A DNA stretch of 64,000 nucleotides. Origin: Eublepharis macularius (taxonomy: Eukaryota; Chordata; Lepidosauria; Squamata; Eublepharidae). The translations under genes were made by a program, and so were the position numbers. Shown piece by piece: positions 23,549 to 33,792 of the stretch. Position 1 is the first letter of the stretch. Each line of letters starts with the position of its first letter. The notes beneath the pieces were generated by a model. That model had not been told where the DNA came from. It worked only from the letters and a program-made list of their open reading frames with translations, and ran no database searches. The stretch lies in assembly GCF_028583425.1 (NCBI RefSeq), contig NC_072793.1, positions 65,787,028 through 65,851,027 of the forward strand, given 5' to 3'.

Positions 23549-24343
23549 ATGTCAAAGAAAGAGTGGCAATCGGCAATAGAAAACTTGGATAAAAAACTTT
23601 TGGAGGTGATTAAAGAATTTAAAGACATGAAATTGGAGCTGATCAAAGAGGTTAAACAGACAGTAAAATCGGAGCTGTCTGAAGTAAAATCGGAGCTGTC
23701 AGAAGTAAAGAAAGGTATGGAAACAATACAAAGTGAATTACAAGGGACGCAGCAGAGAGTTAAAACAGTGGAAGGAGCGATGGAGAACTTAGCAGATACG
23801 CAACAAACAGAGATGAGGCTGATGAGGGGAAGGATGGCTGTTGCGGAAAGTAGACATATGGAGAAGCAGCTGAGATTTCGCGGTCTGCCGGAATTGGAAG
23901 GAAAGACAGCGCAAGAACAGATGACGGAGGTGTTAGCTGAATACCTGGGGAAGGAGGAGGAGGATGTTGTGGCTATCCTAGATGTGGCATATCGTGTGAA
24001 TTCGAGAATTGCAACCCAGAGGAAAGTACCAAGGGACGTGATTGTACAATTTACAACAAGAAACATGAAAGAGAAGATTGTGACTAAACAATTTCAAGAT
24101 CCATTGGAGATCGATGGCAAGACAATCATTATAATGAAGGAACTACCCAGATCAGTGTTACTAGATCGGAAAAAATATAAAGCGCTAATCCAGATGTTGA
24201 AGGACATGAAAATCAGGTACAGATGGGAGCTCCCAGAGGGTTTGTCCTTCGAATTTGGAGGTGCCAAAAAGCGTATCAGATCTGAGAGGGAGATGGAGCG
24301 ATTTATAAGGGACAATGAAAAAGACTTACCAACAAGATTATGA
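23549..24343 (+). CDS. L1 ORF1 protein (RNA-binding chaperone)
   Basis: This 264-aa protein is encoded in one open frame. Residues about 5-105 are rich in charged heptads and should form the trimerising coiled coil; they include a short duplication (SELSEVK twice, residues 41-54). Residues about 107-190 begin QLRFRGLPE, the typical start of the L1 ORF1 RRM domain, and about 195-264 form the basic C-terminal domain with RKKYKALIQMLKDMKIRY. Mammalian ORF1p is longer (about 338 aa in human), and the difference lies mainly in a shorter coiled coil. It binds L1 RNA and acts as a nucleic-acid chaperone. The stop codon (24341-24343) overlaps the ORF2 start codon. Confidence 0.9.
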   Translation: MSKKEWQSAIENLDKKLLEVIKEFKDMKLELIKEVKQTVKSELSEVKSELSEVKKGMETIQSELQGTQQRVKTVEGAMENLADTQQTEMRLMRGRMAVAESRHMEKQLRFRGLPELEGKTAQEQMTEVLAEYLGKEEEDVVAILDVAYRVNSRIATQRKVPRDVIVQFTTRNMKEKIVTKQFQDPLEIDGKTIIIMKELPRSVLLDRKKYKALIQMLKDMKIRYRWELPEGLSFEFGGAKKRIRSEREMERFIRDNEKDLPTRL

Positions 24344-27300
24344 ATATGGAGTGTAAAGTATTATCTTGGAATGTAAATGGACTAAACTCACCGAATAAGA
24401 GAAAAAATATTTTTCACTGGCTATTAAAACAAAAATGTGACATTGTTTGTTTGCAAGAGACTCATATTTGAAAACAGGATGTAAAATATTTAAAATTGGG
24501 AAAATTGGGCAAGGACTTTGTAGCGGCCTCAAGTAAGAAAAAAAGAGGAGTGGTGTTGTATGTAAAAGAGGAGCTACAACCAAAATTCATAATGAAAGAT
24601 GTGGAAGCCAGATTTGTAGCAGTGGAATGTACTTGGAACTTAAAGAGAGTGTTGGTAGTCGGAATCTATGCACCTAACGGTGCAAAAGAGAGCTTCTTTG
24701 AAGATTTGAGGAAGCATTTAGACGATCTTTCATATGATCAGATAATTCTTGCTGGAGACTTCAATGGTGTGACAGACTTGGAACTGGATAAAAAGACTAC
24801 AATGGCACAAAAGAAAAGAGGACTATTACCAAAGCTCTTTTTTGAGTTGATTCAACAAGAGACTCTTGAAGATGTATGGAGGAGAGAATATCCTAAAAGT
24901 AGACAGTTTACTTTTTATTCTGCAAGGCACTCCACACTATCAAGAATTGACATGATCTGGGCCTCAAAAGATTTGGCGTTATGGACTAAGGATGTAGAAA
25001 TAATGCCGATGGTAGGCTCAGATCACAACCCAATTATGTGGAAATTAGGGAAAAGGAGAAAAAGGAAAGCATGGAGAATAAATGAGGACCTGCTACAGGA
25101 AAAAGAGAATATGGAAATATTGAGAAGAGAGACAAAGTTTTTCATACAATACAACGTGAATAAAGAAGTACCAACTGATAAAGTTTGGGATGCTTATAAG
25201 GCGGTTATAAGGGGCATACTAATGGACTTAAACGGTAGAGCAAGAAAGAAGAAAGAGGAGAAAAGACAAGAGATTGAGGAGAAAATAAAAGCTAAGGAAA
25301 CACAGTTAAAAAAGAGACCAGGGAAAAAGAAATTATATCAGGAAATTAAAATATTGCAAGAACAGCTAACAGCAATGAGTAACAAAGAATTGGAGTGGAA
25401 TCTCAAAAGGCTGAATCAGAAAGCGTTTGAGGGTGCAAATAAACCTGGGAAATACCTGGCATGGCAACTGAAGAAGAGAAGGGAAAAGAAAACAATAAAC
25501 AGAATTTGTGAAGATGACAAAACGTATCTGGAACAGACTACCATTAGTAGAGCCTTTTATAAATTCTACGCTAAATTGTACAACAAGAGAGAAGTAAATA
25601 AAGACTCAATGGCGTCATATCTGGAGAAAATGACACTTCCAGAAATTTCGGACGCTTGGAGAAGTAAATTGAACAGTGAGGTAACGGATGAGGAAATAAG
25701 TAAGGCAATACAATCTGCAAATCTAGGAAAGGCGCCAGGGCCAGACGGACTTACAGCTAAATTTTATAAGACTATGGCCAATGAGCTGGCACCATTCCTG
25801 AAGGAGGTGATCAATGGAGTTCTAAGGGACCAAAGGATCCCAGACACTTGGTCTGAAGCGAACATATCATTGATCCCAAAAGAGGGCCAAGATTTGACTA
25901 ATGTGAAAAATTACAGACCTATATCGTTACTCAACAATGATTATAAAATTTTTGCGAAGATACTGGCGGAGAGACTGAAGGGGTGGCTTTCGGAAGTTAT
26001 AGAGGAGGAACAAGCAGGCTTTCTGCCAGACAGACAAATAAGAGACAATTTAAGGACAGTGATTGATGCTATTGAATATTATGATAAGCGTTGTGATAAA
26101 GAGGTTGGTTTCTTCTTTGTTGACGCTGAAAAGGCATTTGACAATTTAAACTGGGATTTTATGTTTGCCACTATGGAAAAGCTACAATTAGGAGAAAGAT
26201 TCATCAGAGCAATTAAGGAAATTTACAGAGACCAGACTGCAGCAATTGTGGTGAACGATGAATTGACTAAGAAACTGATTATAAGTAAAGGAACAAGACA
26301 AGGTTGCCCGTTGTCTCCACTGTTGTTCATTTTAGTATTGGAGATCCTGATGATACAAATACGACAAGACGAGGAAATTCGAGGAATAAAAATAAAGGAC
26401 TATTCATACAAGGTCAGAGCATTTGCGGATGACATAATGTTAATCGTAGAGGACCCATTGGAGAACATGCCAAAGGTGATAGACAAGATCAAGGAGTTTG
26501 GAGACTTGGCAGGTTTCTATATTAATAAAAAGAAGTCAAAGATATTATGTAAAAATATGACTAAGCAGAAACAACAATTGTTAATGGAAACAACGGACTG
26601 TGAAGTAACAAGTAAGGTGAAATACTTGGGAATTGAACTGACTGCTAAGAATATTGATTTATTCAAGAATAATTATGAAAAACTATGGACTCAGATAGAG
26701 AGAGACTTGATTAAATGGAATAGGCTCAATCTGTCATGGTTGGGTAGGATTGCAGCAGTTAAAATGAATGTGTTACCAAGAGTGATGTTTTTGTTACAGA
26801 CAATACCAATCATCAGAGACTCTAAACAATTCGAAAAATGGCAGAGGAAAATCTCAGACTTTGTATGGGCAGGCAAGAAGCCTCGAGTGAAAATGAAAGT
26901 TTTACAAGATGCAAAGGAAAGAGGCGGAATGCAACTGCCCAATCTGAGACTTTACCATGATGCAATCTGCCTAGTTTGGTTGAAAGAGTGGATGACACTA
27001 AAGAACAAGAAATTATTAGCCCTAGAGGGATACCAAAAAATATTTGGATGGCACGCATACCTATGGTATGACAAAGTAAAGGTCAACTCGATGTTCCTGC
27101 ACCATTTTGTACGGAGAAGTCTATACATAATCTGGAAGAAGTATAGAAATTATCTACAAGAAGGAACTCCTTGGTGGGTGGTTCCATATGAGGTGATAGA
27201 CCCGAGAGCTGTTGATAACGAACGACAATGTTTAACTTACAAAGAAATAACTAAAACTGAAGCAGCTAAACTTAAAATAAAGACGCAAGAGGAGCTATCA

Positions 27301-28101
27301 CCTAATTACGATTGGTTCCAGTATAGACAGGTTAGAGACTTGTATAACTCGGACTCTGTAAAGGGAGGTATACGAACAGAGAATTCGGAACTAGAGCAGA
27401 CCCTTCTTAAAGAGGACAAGAAAAGAATATCCAAGGTATACCAGATACTGTTGAAATGGTATACCGAGGATGAGGCAGTTAAAACACAAATGGTGAAATG
27501 GGCTATAAATTTTAATAAAGAAATAACAATGGAGGCATGGGAATACTTGTGGAAGACTACAATGAAGACAACGACATGTACAAATATCAAAGAGAACATC
27601 TACAAAATGATCTATCGTTGGTACATGACGCCAAAGAAGATTGTGCTAGGGAATTTGAACACTTCTAATAAATGCTGGAAATGTAGGAAGCATGAGGGTT
27701 CCCTCTACCATATGTGGTGGTCGTGTGAGGTAGCTAGGCAGTACTGGGGGGTAATAATAAGAGAAATGAGTGAAATTTTACAATTTCAAATCAATAAGAA
27801 CCCAGAACTCCTGCTACTGAACTTGGGAATGGAGGGAATTCCAGCTCATCACAGGACACTGATATTTTACATGACGGCAGCAGCTAGACTTTTGTATGCG
27901 CAAAAATGGAAAGTACAAGAAGTGCCAACTATCGAAGATTGGATCTACAAATTGCTGTATATGGCTGAAATGGACAAGATGACAAGAAAACTGAGAAATC
28001 TGGACTCAGGGCAGTTTAACACAGACTGGGAGAAGCTGAAACAATATTTGGAGAAGAAATGGGAGGTGGGAGGAAAACTGTGGCAGTTTGAGAACTACTG
28101 A
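24340..28101 (+). CDS. L1 ORF2 protein (endonuclease and reverse transcriptase), one stop codon
   Basis: The frame from ATG 24340 gives 1253 codons before the final stop, with one internal TGA at 24469-24471 (codon 44); from 24496 it is open for 1201 codons. The start reads MNMECKVLSWNVNGLNSPNK, the usual start of the APE-type endonuclease, followed by QETHI just before the stop, AGDFN, and SDHNP at residues 227-231. The reverse transcriptase has KAPGPDGL, NYRPISLLN, GTRQGCPLSPLLF and the catalytic FADD at 695-698. The C terminus has a CCHC motif at C1112, C1115, H1124 and C1129. The premature TGA removes most of the endonuclease from the full-length product; a downstream ATG at 24496 remains open but would lack the N-terminal catalytic residues. 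Confidence 0.93.
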
Positions 28102-29222
28102 AGTATAATAAAATGTAGAGGGGGGGTGACTTTACCGGGGGGGAGAAGAGATAAATGTGAATTTATAAGCAGTTAGATTAACAGACTGACATATATATAG
28201 ATATATATAGGTTAATTAATAGAATATTGATAGAAAATAATTAACTATAAGGATTAAATATAAGGATTGAGTAACCAATAATATTTTCTTTCTTTGACAA
28301 GATTTGTACAATGCACCAAACTGAATGTCTGAAGGTATAGACGAGTCAAATTGATTGACTATGTGATGAGAGTTACAGAGAATTATTATAAAAAGACAGA
28401 ATGAGTAATATATAGACAATAAGTCAAATTGTTTGATTGAAGTGAATGTAAGATTTATACGGTTTATGATATATAGAAATATTTAAAAAATGGAAATAAG
28501 GATAAATTGTTTATCTAAGATGGAAACAAAGACTTACAGTTTGGGTATATAATATTAAAAATAGTTAAGGATGTACTGCTTAGAATAATGGAGAATATAT
28601 TTCTGTTCTAGATAGAGGAATCTAATAGAAGTAAGGGAAAAGGGACAAAGTGTTGGAAAACTGTTGGAAGTCAAAAAAAGGGGGGGAAAGGGAGGGGGTT
28701 AGAAATTGAAAACTGGGGAAAATTGAATGTATATGTAAAAATAATGGACTCTAACCCAATAAAAAATTTTTCAAAAAAAAAAAAAAAGAAAAAACTAACC
28801 AACAGGCCACTCGGCTGCTCACGAACGGGCCGTTCGTGAGGCGCCATTCCAGCCGAACAGGTGGTCGTCGCAAGCCTTGTTTGTTGCGCTCAGCTGCCGT
28901 TCAGGAAGCTAGACACTCAGGCACCTTCAATCAATTGCCTCGGCAACGGAGGGAGGGACTGCCTGAACTCTGTCTGCATTCCCTCTGTCGCCACGGACAC
29001 CCCAATCAAAGCCCAACATAGCTTGATTGGCAGGTCTTCCTTCCAAGCATGGAGCTGCAAATTGGTTACAATCGGTAATGTGGGAGCAGACACCAGGGGG
29101 GAGGGAGGGAGGAGGGGGGTGTTCTGTGGCCATGGGAACTCCAATCTCATCCCTGCAAACCCTGTTAGGCAGTTCTGACTGCAAACCACAGACCTCCTGC
29201 ATTTCTCAATGAGACCTCTGCT

Positions 29223-29230
29223 TATAAAAG
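29223..29230 (+). promoter_or_regulatory. TATA box of the hAT element
   Basis: TATAAAAG sits about 550 bp upstream of the BED ORF. The surrounding block (29100-29260) is conserved, in inverted orientation, in both 1-kb relatives at 46.6 kb and 48.3 kb, where a TATA-like motif is also kept. A pyrimidine-rich acceptor (TCCTTAATTCTAG, ending 29760) precedes the ORF, so a spliced 5' UTR is plausible. Confidence 0.55.
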
Positions 29231-29379
29231 GGCACTAAGCTCCCAGTTCTGGATTTCACTTTCAGCAAGTAGTGGAGTGGGACAGAGCTGTTGATAGCCT
29301 ATTGGGAGAGAGAGAGGGAGAGTGCATTGGAGTTGGGCTTTTTTCTGTGTGTGGTAGGTGGGATAGGAAACTATCCCCT

Positions 29380-29735
29380 CTGGTTCCAGGGCTGCTGCCA
29401 GGCCCTGGGGACAAACTCAGTGGGCACCTCGGCTGAGGACTCACCATGATTATTACTGCCTAATCTGATCAGGCCTCTGGGAGTGCTGGGCTAGGGCTCT
29501 AGCCCCAGCCTCCAGTTCCAGGGCTGCTGCCAGGCTCTGGGGCCAAGCTCAGTGGGCACCTCGGCTGAGGGCTCACCTTGACTATTATTATTATTAGTAT
29601 CAGTGCCTGATCTGGTGGTCAGGCTTCTGGGTGTGCTGGGATAGGGCTCGAGCTCCAGCCTCTGGTTCCAGGGCTGCTGCCAGGCTCTGGGCCAAGCTGT
29701 GTGGGCACCTCAGCTGAGGGCTCACAGTGTTCTCT
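29380..29735 (+). repeat. Three tandem units of 130-150 bp in the hAT
   Basis: A unit beginning with TTCCAGGGCTGCTGCCAGG recurs at about 29383, 29513 and 29663. Each copy continues through GTGGGCACCTCGGCTGAGG and an ATT-rich spacer. The array lies between the TATA box and the probable splice acceptor at 29760, so it would be in the 5' UTR or its intron. Confidence 0.8.
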
Positions 29736-29772
29736 CCTTTTCTGTCCTCCTTAATTCTAGTTTGGTGGCACA

Positions 29773-30618
29773 ATGAGTTTTCATGTTGTGGTGGTCACCA
29801 CGGGTGGTCGTGGGGGGAAGTGCAAAGGTAGTCCTCCTGGTTTCCTCGTGGCAAGCAGTACTGGGTGTGGCTCGGAGGCAGCAGAGAGTACTCCCGCTCC
29901 CCCAGATTCACCTGTGGGGGCTGTGGAAGAGGCGAAAGAGGTCTTTCCGCTGAGGGGAGAGGATCTCTCTCAACATTTTGAGGAGGAGGTGGGTGATGGA
30001 TCCCTGGAGGAATGGTTTGTGTTTTATGAAGCATCCCTCCTGTCCCCATCCCAAACTCTCGGTGGTGTCCCTGCCTGCAGTCCACCCCTCACTCCGTCAT
30101 CCATGGCCAGCTCCGCAGCGCAGCCTGTAACCATTTGTCCTCCTTCCCCTGGGACAGTTAGTGGTCCATGTTTCAATGCCTCCGTAGGGAGGCACTTTCG
30201 GGCCCTTCCTAATGACCCCCGTGTGGTGCGGTGCCGTGCCTGTGATGTCCTGGTGCGCAGGAGCAAAAACCCGAAGCAGCTGTCATCGACGGCCCTGAGT
30301 AGGCACCTGAAGATGCACCACCCGAGCCTGTGGTCTCCGTCCTTGCCCAGTGAAACATCCATTGGGGGGAGAAAGGGGGTGACCAGTTCTTCTGAGTGGG
30401 GATCAGTGGGAGGGTCACCGGAATCCACCCCAAGCAAGAATCCTTGCCCTGAGGGTCACTGGAATCCACCCCAAGGAAGAATCCTTGCCCTGAGGATGAC
30501 GCTGGTGGGAGCGGAGCACTCAGGCAGGCTGCGCTCGTGGAGCAACAGCTCAGGAGCTGTTGCACGTGTAGTTGAGCCGCACGGTGGCCCTATCCATTGC
30601 AAACGCTGTGCTCTCTGA
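29773..30618 (+). CDS. BED zinc-finger protein of the hAT element
   Basis: This 281-codon open frame starts 13 bp after a strong splice acceptor. Residues about 141-185 form a BED-type zinc finger: HFRALPNDPRVVRCRACDVL with C154 and C157, then ALSRHLKMHHP with H178 and H182/H183. BED fingers are the usual N-terminal DNA-binding domain of hAT transposases. The N-terminal 140 residues are low-complexity (Gly, Ser, Pro, Glu), and the 90 residues after the finger resemble nothing I know. No transposase catalytic core follows; the downstream DNA is tandem repeats. It may be a truncated transposase exon or a stand-alone DNA-binding protein of the element. The assignment as BED is firm; expression is unknown. 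Confidence 0.7.
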   Translation: MSFHVVVVTTGGRGGKCKGSPPGFLVASSTGCGSEAAESTPAPPDSPVGAVEEAKEVFPLRGEDLSQHFEEEVGDGSLEEWFVFYEASLLSPSQTLGGVPACSPPLTPSSMASSAAQPVTICPPSPGTVSGPCFNASVGRHFRALPNDPRVVRCRACDVLVRRSKNPKQLSSTALSRHLKMHHPSLWSPSLPSETSIGGRKGVTSSSEWGSVGGSPESTPSKNPCPEGHWNPPQGRILALRMTLVGAEHSGRLRSWSNSSGAVARVVEPHGGPIHCKRCAL

Positions 30619-31700
30619 GCAGGGGGGAATGGGTCCCTCGACTCATGTCCTTTCTGCAAAGGCAGGAAGGTGGCCGATGTCAGCTGCCGCTGCTGCCCCA
30701 TTTCTTTCTCTCCCTCTCTGGAGCCACTCTGACCTGTCCAAGTAACCTCTCCTGTCCTGTCCATCCCCTCCTTTCTGCAAAGACAGGAAGATGGGTGATG
30801 CTGGCAGCAGTCTCCTTTGGCCAATTGTGCAACACTCAGGAGCTGTTGCACATGTAGTTGAGCCACATGGTGCCCCGATCCGTTGCGACCACTGTGCCAT
30901 CTGAGCAGGGGGGAATGGGTCCCTCGACTACTGTCCTTTCTGCAAAAGCAGTAAAGGCTCTCAGTAGTGAGTAGTGCCTGCTCAGGTTAGGTGTCTGAGT
31001 GGTGGGTAACCGCACTAGCCCCCCTCATTTCTCAGGGCTGCTTCCACTTTAACCTTTCCTAGCGACCTCTCCTGCCCTTTCTCTCCCATCCTTTCCGCAA
31101 AGGCAGGAAGGTGGTTCATGTCTGCACGTTTCATCATCACTCACACGGCCCCCATTTCTCCGTCTACAAACCCTTTGGAGACCTCTGTTGTCCAGTCCAT
31201 CCCATCCTTTCCGCAAAAGCAGGAAGGCAGTTGGTGTCTGGTGGTGCTGTCCAAACTGTTATGAGTAGTGCCCATACTGCCTGCACAGGTGAGGTGTATC
31301 GGAGCGGCGTGGAACTGCTCTGGCCTCCTCATTTCTCGGGGCTGCTGGTCCCTTTTTCTACCTCTCCCTCTGTGGAACCACTCTGACCGTTATGAACGAC
31401 CTCTCCTGTCCTGCCCATCCCCTTCTTTCCACGAAGGCAGGACGGCGGGTCATGTCAGCCGCCGCTTCACAAGAGACTATCATGTTACTGTTGCCTCCTT
31501 GGTCACGAGGGACAGCTCAGCTGCGATTGCTCAGCCGATTGTACCGTATAGGGACACAGCACGGTTGCACAGCATGGTGGCTCCCCTGTCAACCAGACTG
31601 ACTGGAGCCCTTTGAAGCAGGAGGGAATGTGTCCTGCGACTCCTGTCCTTTCTGCAAAGGCAGGAAGGTGGGCGATGGCAGCTGCCGCCGCCGCCCTATT
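30590..31700 (+). repeat. Degenerate tandem repeat block in the hAT
   Basis: Blocks built around a motif like CTTTCTGCAAAGGCAGGAAG recur at about 30650, 30770, 30935, 31090, 31207, 31425 and 31655. Longer units starting AGCAGGGGGGAATG appear at about 30618, 30903 and 31617. The spacing is irregular (roughly 110-290 bp), so this is an eroded array. It directly follows the BED ORF. Confidence 0.65.
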
Positions 31701-31779
31701 TCTTCCTCTCCCTCTCTGGGACCCCTCTGACCCCTCCCATCTTCCTCTCGCTTGGGAGCTTTCCACTTCCCGATCCATA

Positions 31780-32815
31780 CCTCTCCCTCTCAGGTACTGC
31801 CACAAGTCCCTTCCCAACCACTTGCACTGCCCCATCCCCTCCTTTCCGTGATGGCAGGGAGGTACAAGATGCCAGCAGCCACTGATTCGGGGTCTTCCGG
31901 GCCCTTTCACAGGATCTTCCAGGTACATCTCGTCACCTTGGCCGGATCCCCTTATTCCCCCTGTCTTTGACCACTTCGTGTTCCCTCTTTCCTCCTCTCC
32001 CTCTCAGGTACTTCCATGAGTCCCTTCCCAACCACTTGCACCGCTCCGTCCCCTCCTTTCCGTGATGGCAGGGAGGTGGTTGATGCCAGCAGCTGCTGAC
32101 AGATCGGAGTCTTCCAGGCTCTGTCACAGGATCTTCCAGGTACAGCTCATCGCCATGACTGGAACCCCTTGGTCCCCCTCTCCCTGACCTCTTTGTGTCC
32201 CCTCCTTCCCTCTCCCTCTCAGGTACTGCCACGACCCTTTTCCACCACTTCCACTGCCCCGTCCCCTCCTTTCTGTGATGGCAGTGAGGTGGTTGATGCC
32301 AGCAGCTGCTGACGGATTGGGGTTTTCCAGGCCCTCTTGTAGGATCTTCAAGGTACTGCTCGTCACCGTGGCTGGAACCCCTTGGTCCTCCTCTCCCTGA
32401 CCACTTCGTGTTCCCTTTCCTCCTCTCCCTCTCAGGTACTGCCACAAGTCCCTTCCCAACCACTTGCACCACCCCGTCCCCTCCTTTCCGTGATGGCAGG
32501 GAGTGGTTGATGCCAGCAGCTGCTGAGCTTCCTGTTCCTTCTCGCAGGATCTTCCAGGCATGGCTTGTCACTGTGGCCGGAAACCCTTGGTCCCCCTCTC
32601 CCTGACCATTTCGTGTTCCCTCTTTCCTCCTCTCAGGTACTGCCACGACCCTTCCCCACCACTTGCACTGCCCCATCCCCTCCTTTCCATGACGGCAGGG
32701 AGGTGGTTGATGCCAGAAGCCACTGAACCTCCCGTTCCTTCTTGCAGGATCTTCCAGGTATGGCTCGTCGCTGTGGCTGGAACCCCTTGGTCCCCCTCTC
32801 CCTGACCACCTGGCG
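31780..32815 (+). repeat. Five tandem units of about 214 bp in the hAT
   Basis: CAGGTACTGCCAC-type starts occur at 31791, 32005, 32220, 32433 and 32634, giving steps of 214, 215, 213 and 201 bp. Each unit holds CTCCTTTCCGTGATGGCAGG, GATGCCAGCAGC and GATCTTCCAGGTA. The units look like repeated exons: a pyrimidine tract ending CTCAG on one side and CCAGGTA on the other, about 130 bp apart. Confidence 0.85.
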
Positions 32816-33450
32816 GCTGCAGTCATCAACCACCTTGCTGCGTATGCAGATACTTTGTCCACCTCTGACCCGGAGGCCTGGTGGGTGGGCACATGGGGTT
32901 GCCAACAGCGAGGGGCCAGACCCCCCACTCCCAAGAGGGGAGGTGGCCTGCCACTGCCTCCCCGAGCCCGCCAGGCCCAGCGGCTGCAGTCATCAACCAC
33001 CTTGCTGCATGTGGATCATTTATCCGCATCCGATTCGGAGGCCTAGCAGGTGGGCACATGGGGGGTGCTGCCGGCGAGCAGCCAGACCCCCTGCCCCCAA
33101 GAGGGGAGGTGGCCCACCACCGCCTCCCCGAGAATGCCAGGCCCAGCAGCTGCAGTCATCACCCACCTTGCTGTGTAAGCAGATAAGTGTCCGCCTCCGA
33201 CCCAGAGGCCTGGTGGGTGGGCACATGGGGGTCCCTCCGGCAAGTGGCCAGACCCCCCACCCCCAAGAGGTGAGGTGGCCATCCACTGCCTCCCTGAGCC
33301 CACCAGGCCCAGTGGTCACAGTCATCAACCACCTTGCTGTGTGTGCAGATACTTTGCTGTCTCCGACCCGGAGGCCTGGCGGGTGGGCACATGAGGGGTG
33401 CCGCTGGCCAGCAGCCAGACCCCCTGCCCCTGAGAGGGGAGGTGGCCCAC
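32815..33450 (+). repeat. Four tandem units of about 166 bp in the hAT
   Basis: A unit beginning with CTGCAGTCATCAACCACC-like sequence recurs at about 32816, 32982, 33148 and 33313. Each copy includes GAGGCCTGGTGGGTGGGCAC and AAGAGGGGAGGTGGCC. It is highly GC-rich and adjoins the 214-bp array. Confidence 0.85.
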
Positions 33451-33792
33451 CTTCAGGACCACCGCACGGGGCCAAAGTGAACTTTGGAGGGTGGCTCCAT
33501 TTGTGTTGAATTGGAGTTTCCTGGGGGCAGCAAATTTTGGAATGTATAACTCTGAGATCCATATTGCAATCTTGACCAAACTTGGGTGATGGCTGGAGAA
33601 GAGCCTGCTGCACATTCCCTGTGAATATGGGCTCCCTAACTGCTAAGGGGGCCGCTCTGTCACCAACGAACCCCAGACACCAAACACGTTCATTAATGGG
33701 TCATGTTCGGTTCCATTCATCTGTTCGTGTTCATCATCAGGAACGAACAAAGAACAGCCTGTTCATTTTTTTCTTGTTTGTGCCTATGTCTA

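Larger units (their letters stand above)
22631..28786 (+). mobile_element. Near-full-length L1 LINE
   Basis: This is a complete L1 retrotransposon, with 5' UTR (about 22631-23548), ORF1, ORF2, 3' UTR and poly(A) tail (28773-28786). It is flanked by a 13-bp target duplication, AGAAAAAACTAAC, at 22618-22630 and 28787-28799 (17 bp if one mismatch is allowed). It interrupts the hAT near the hAT's left terminus. The 5' UTR still holds many CpG dinucleotides and ORF1 is fully open, both signs of a recent insertion. An AATAAA lies at 28759 and a G-rich tract at 28681-28700, typical of L1 3' UTRs. One in-frame stop in ORF2 is the only coding defect seen. Confidence 0.95.

Noticed and set aside
23013-24066. 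Minus-strand ORFs of 135 and 209 codons
   Set aside because: They are antisense to the L1 5' UTR and ORF1 and have no domain support.
32742-33509. 255-codon plus-strand ORF in the 166-bp array
   Set aside because: The unit is not a multiple of three, so the protein is not truly repetitive; open frame is best explained by GC-rich, stop-poor DNA.
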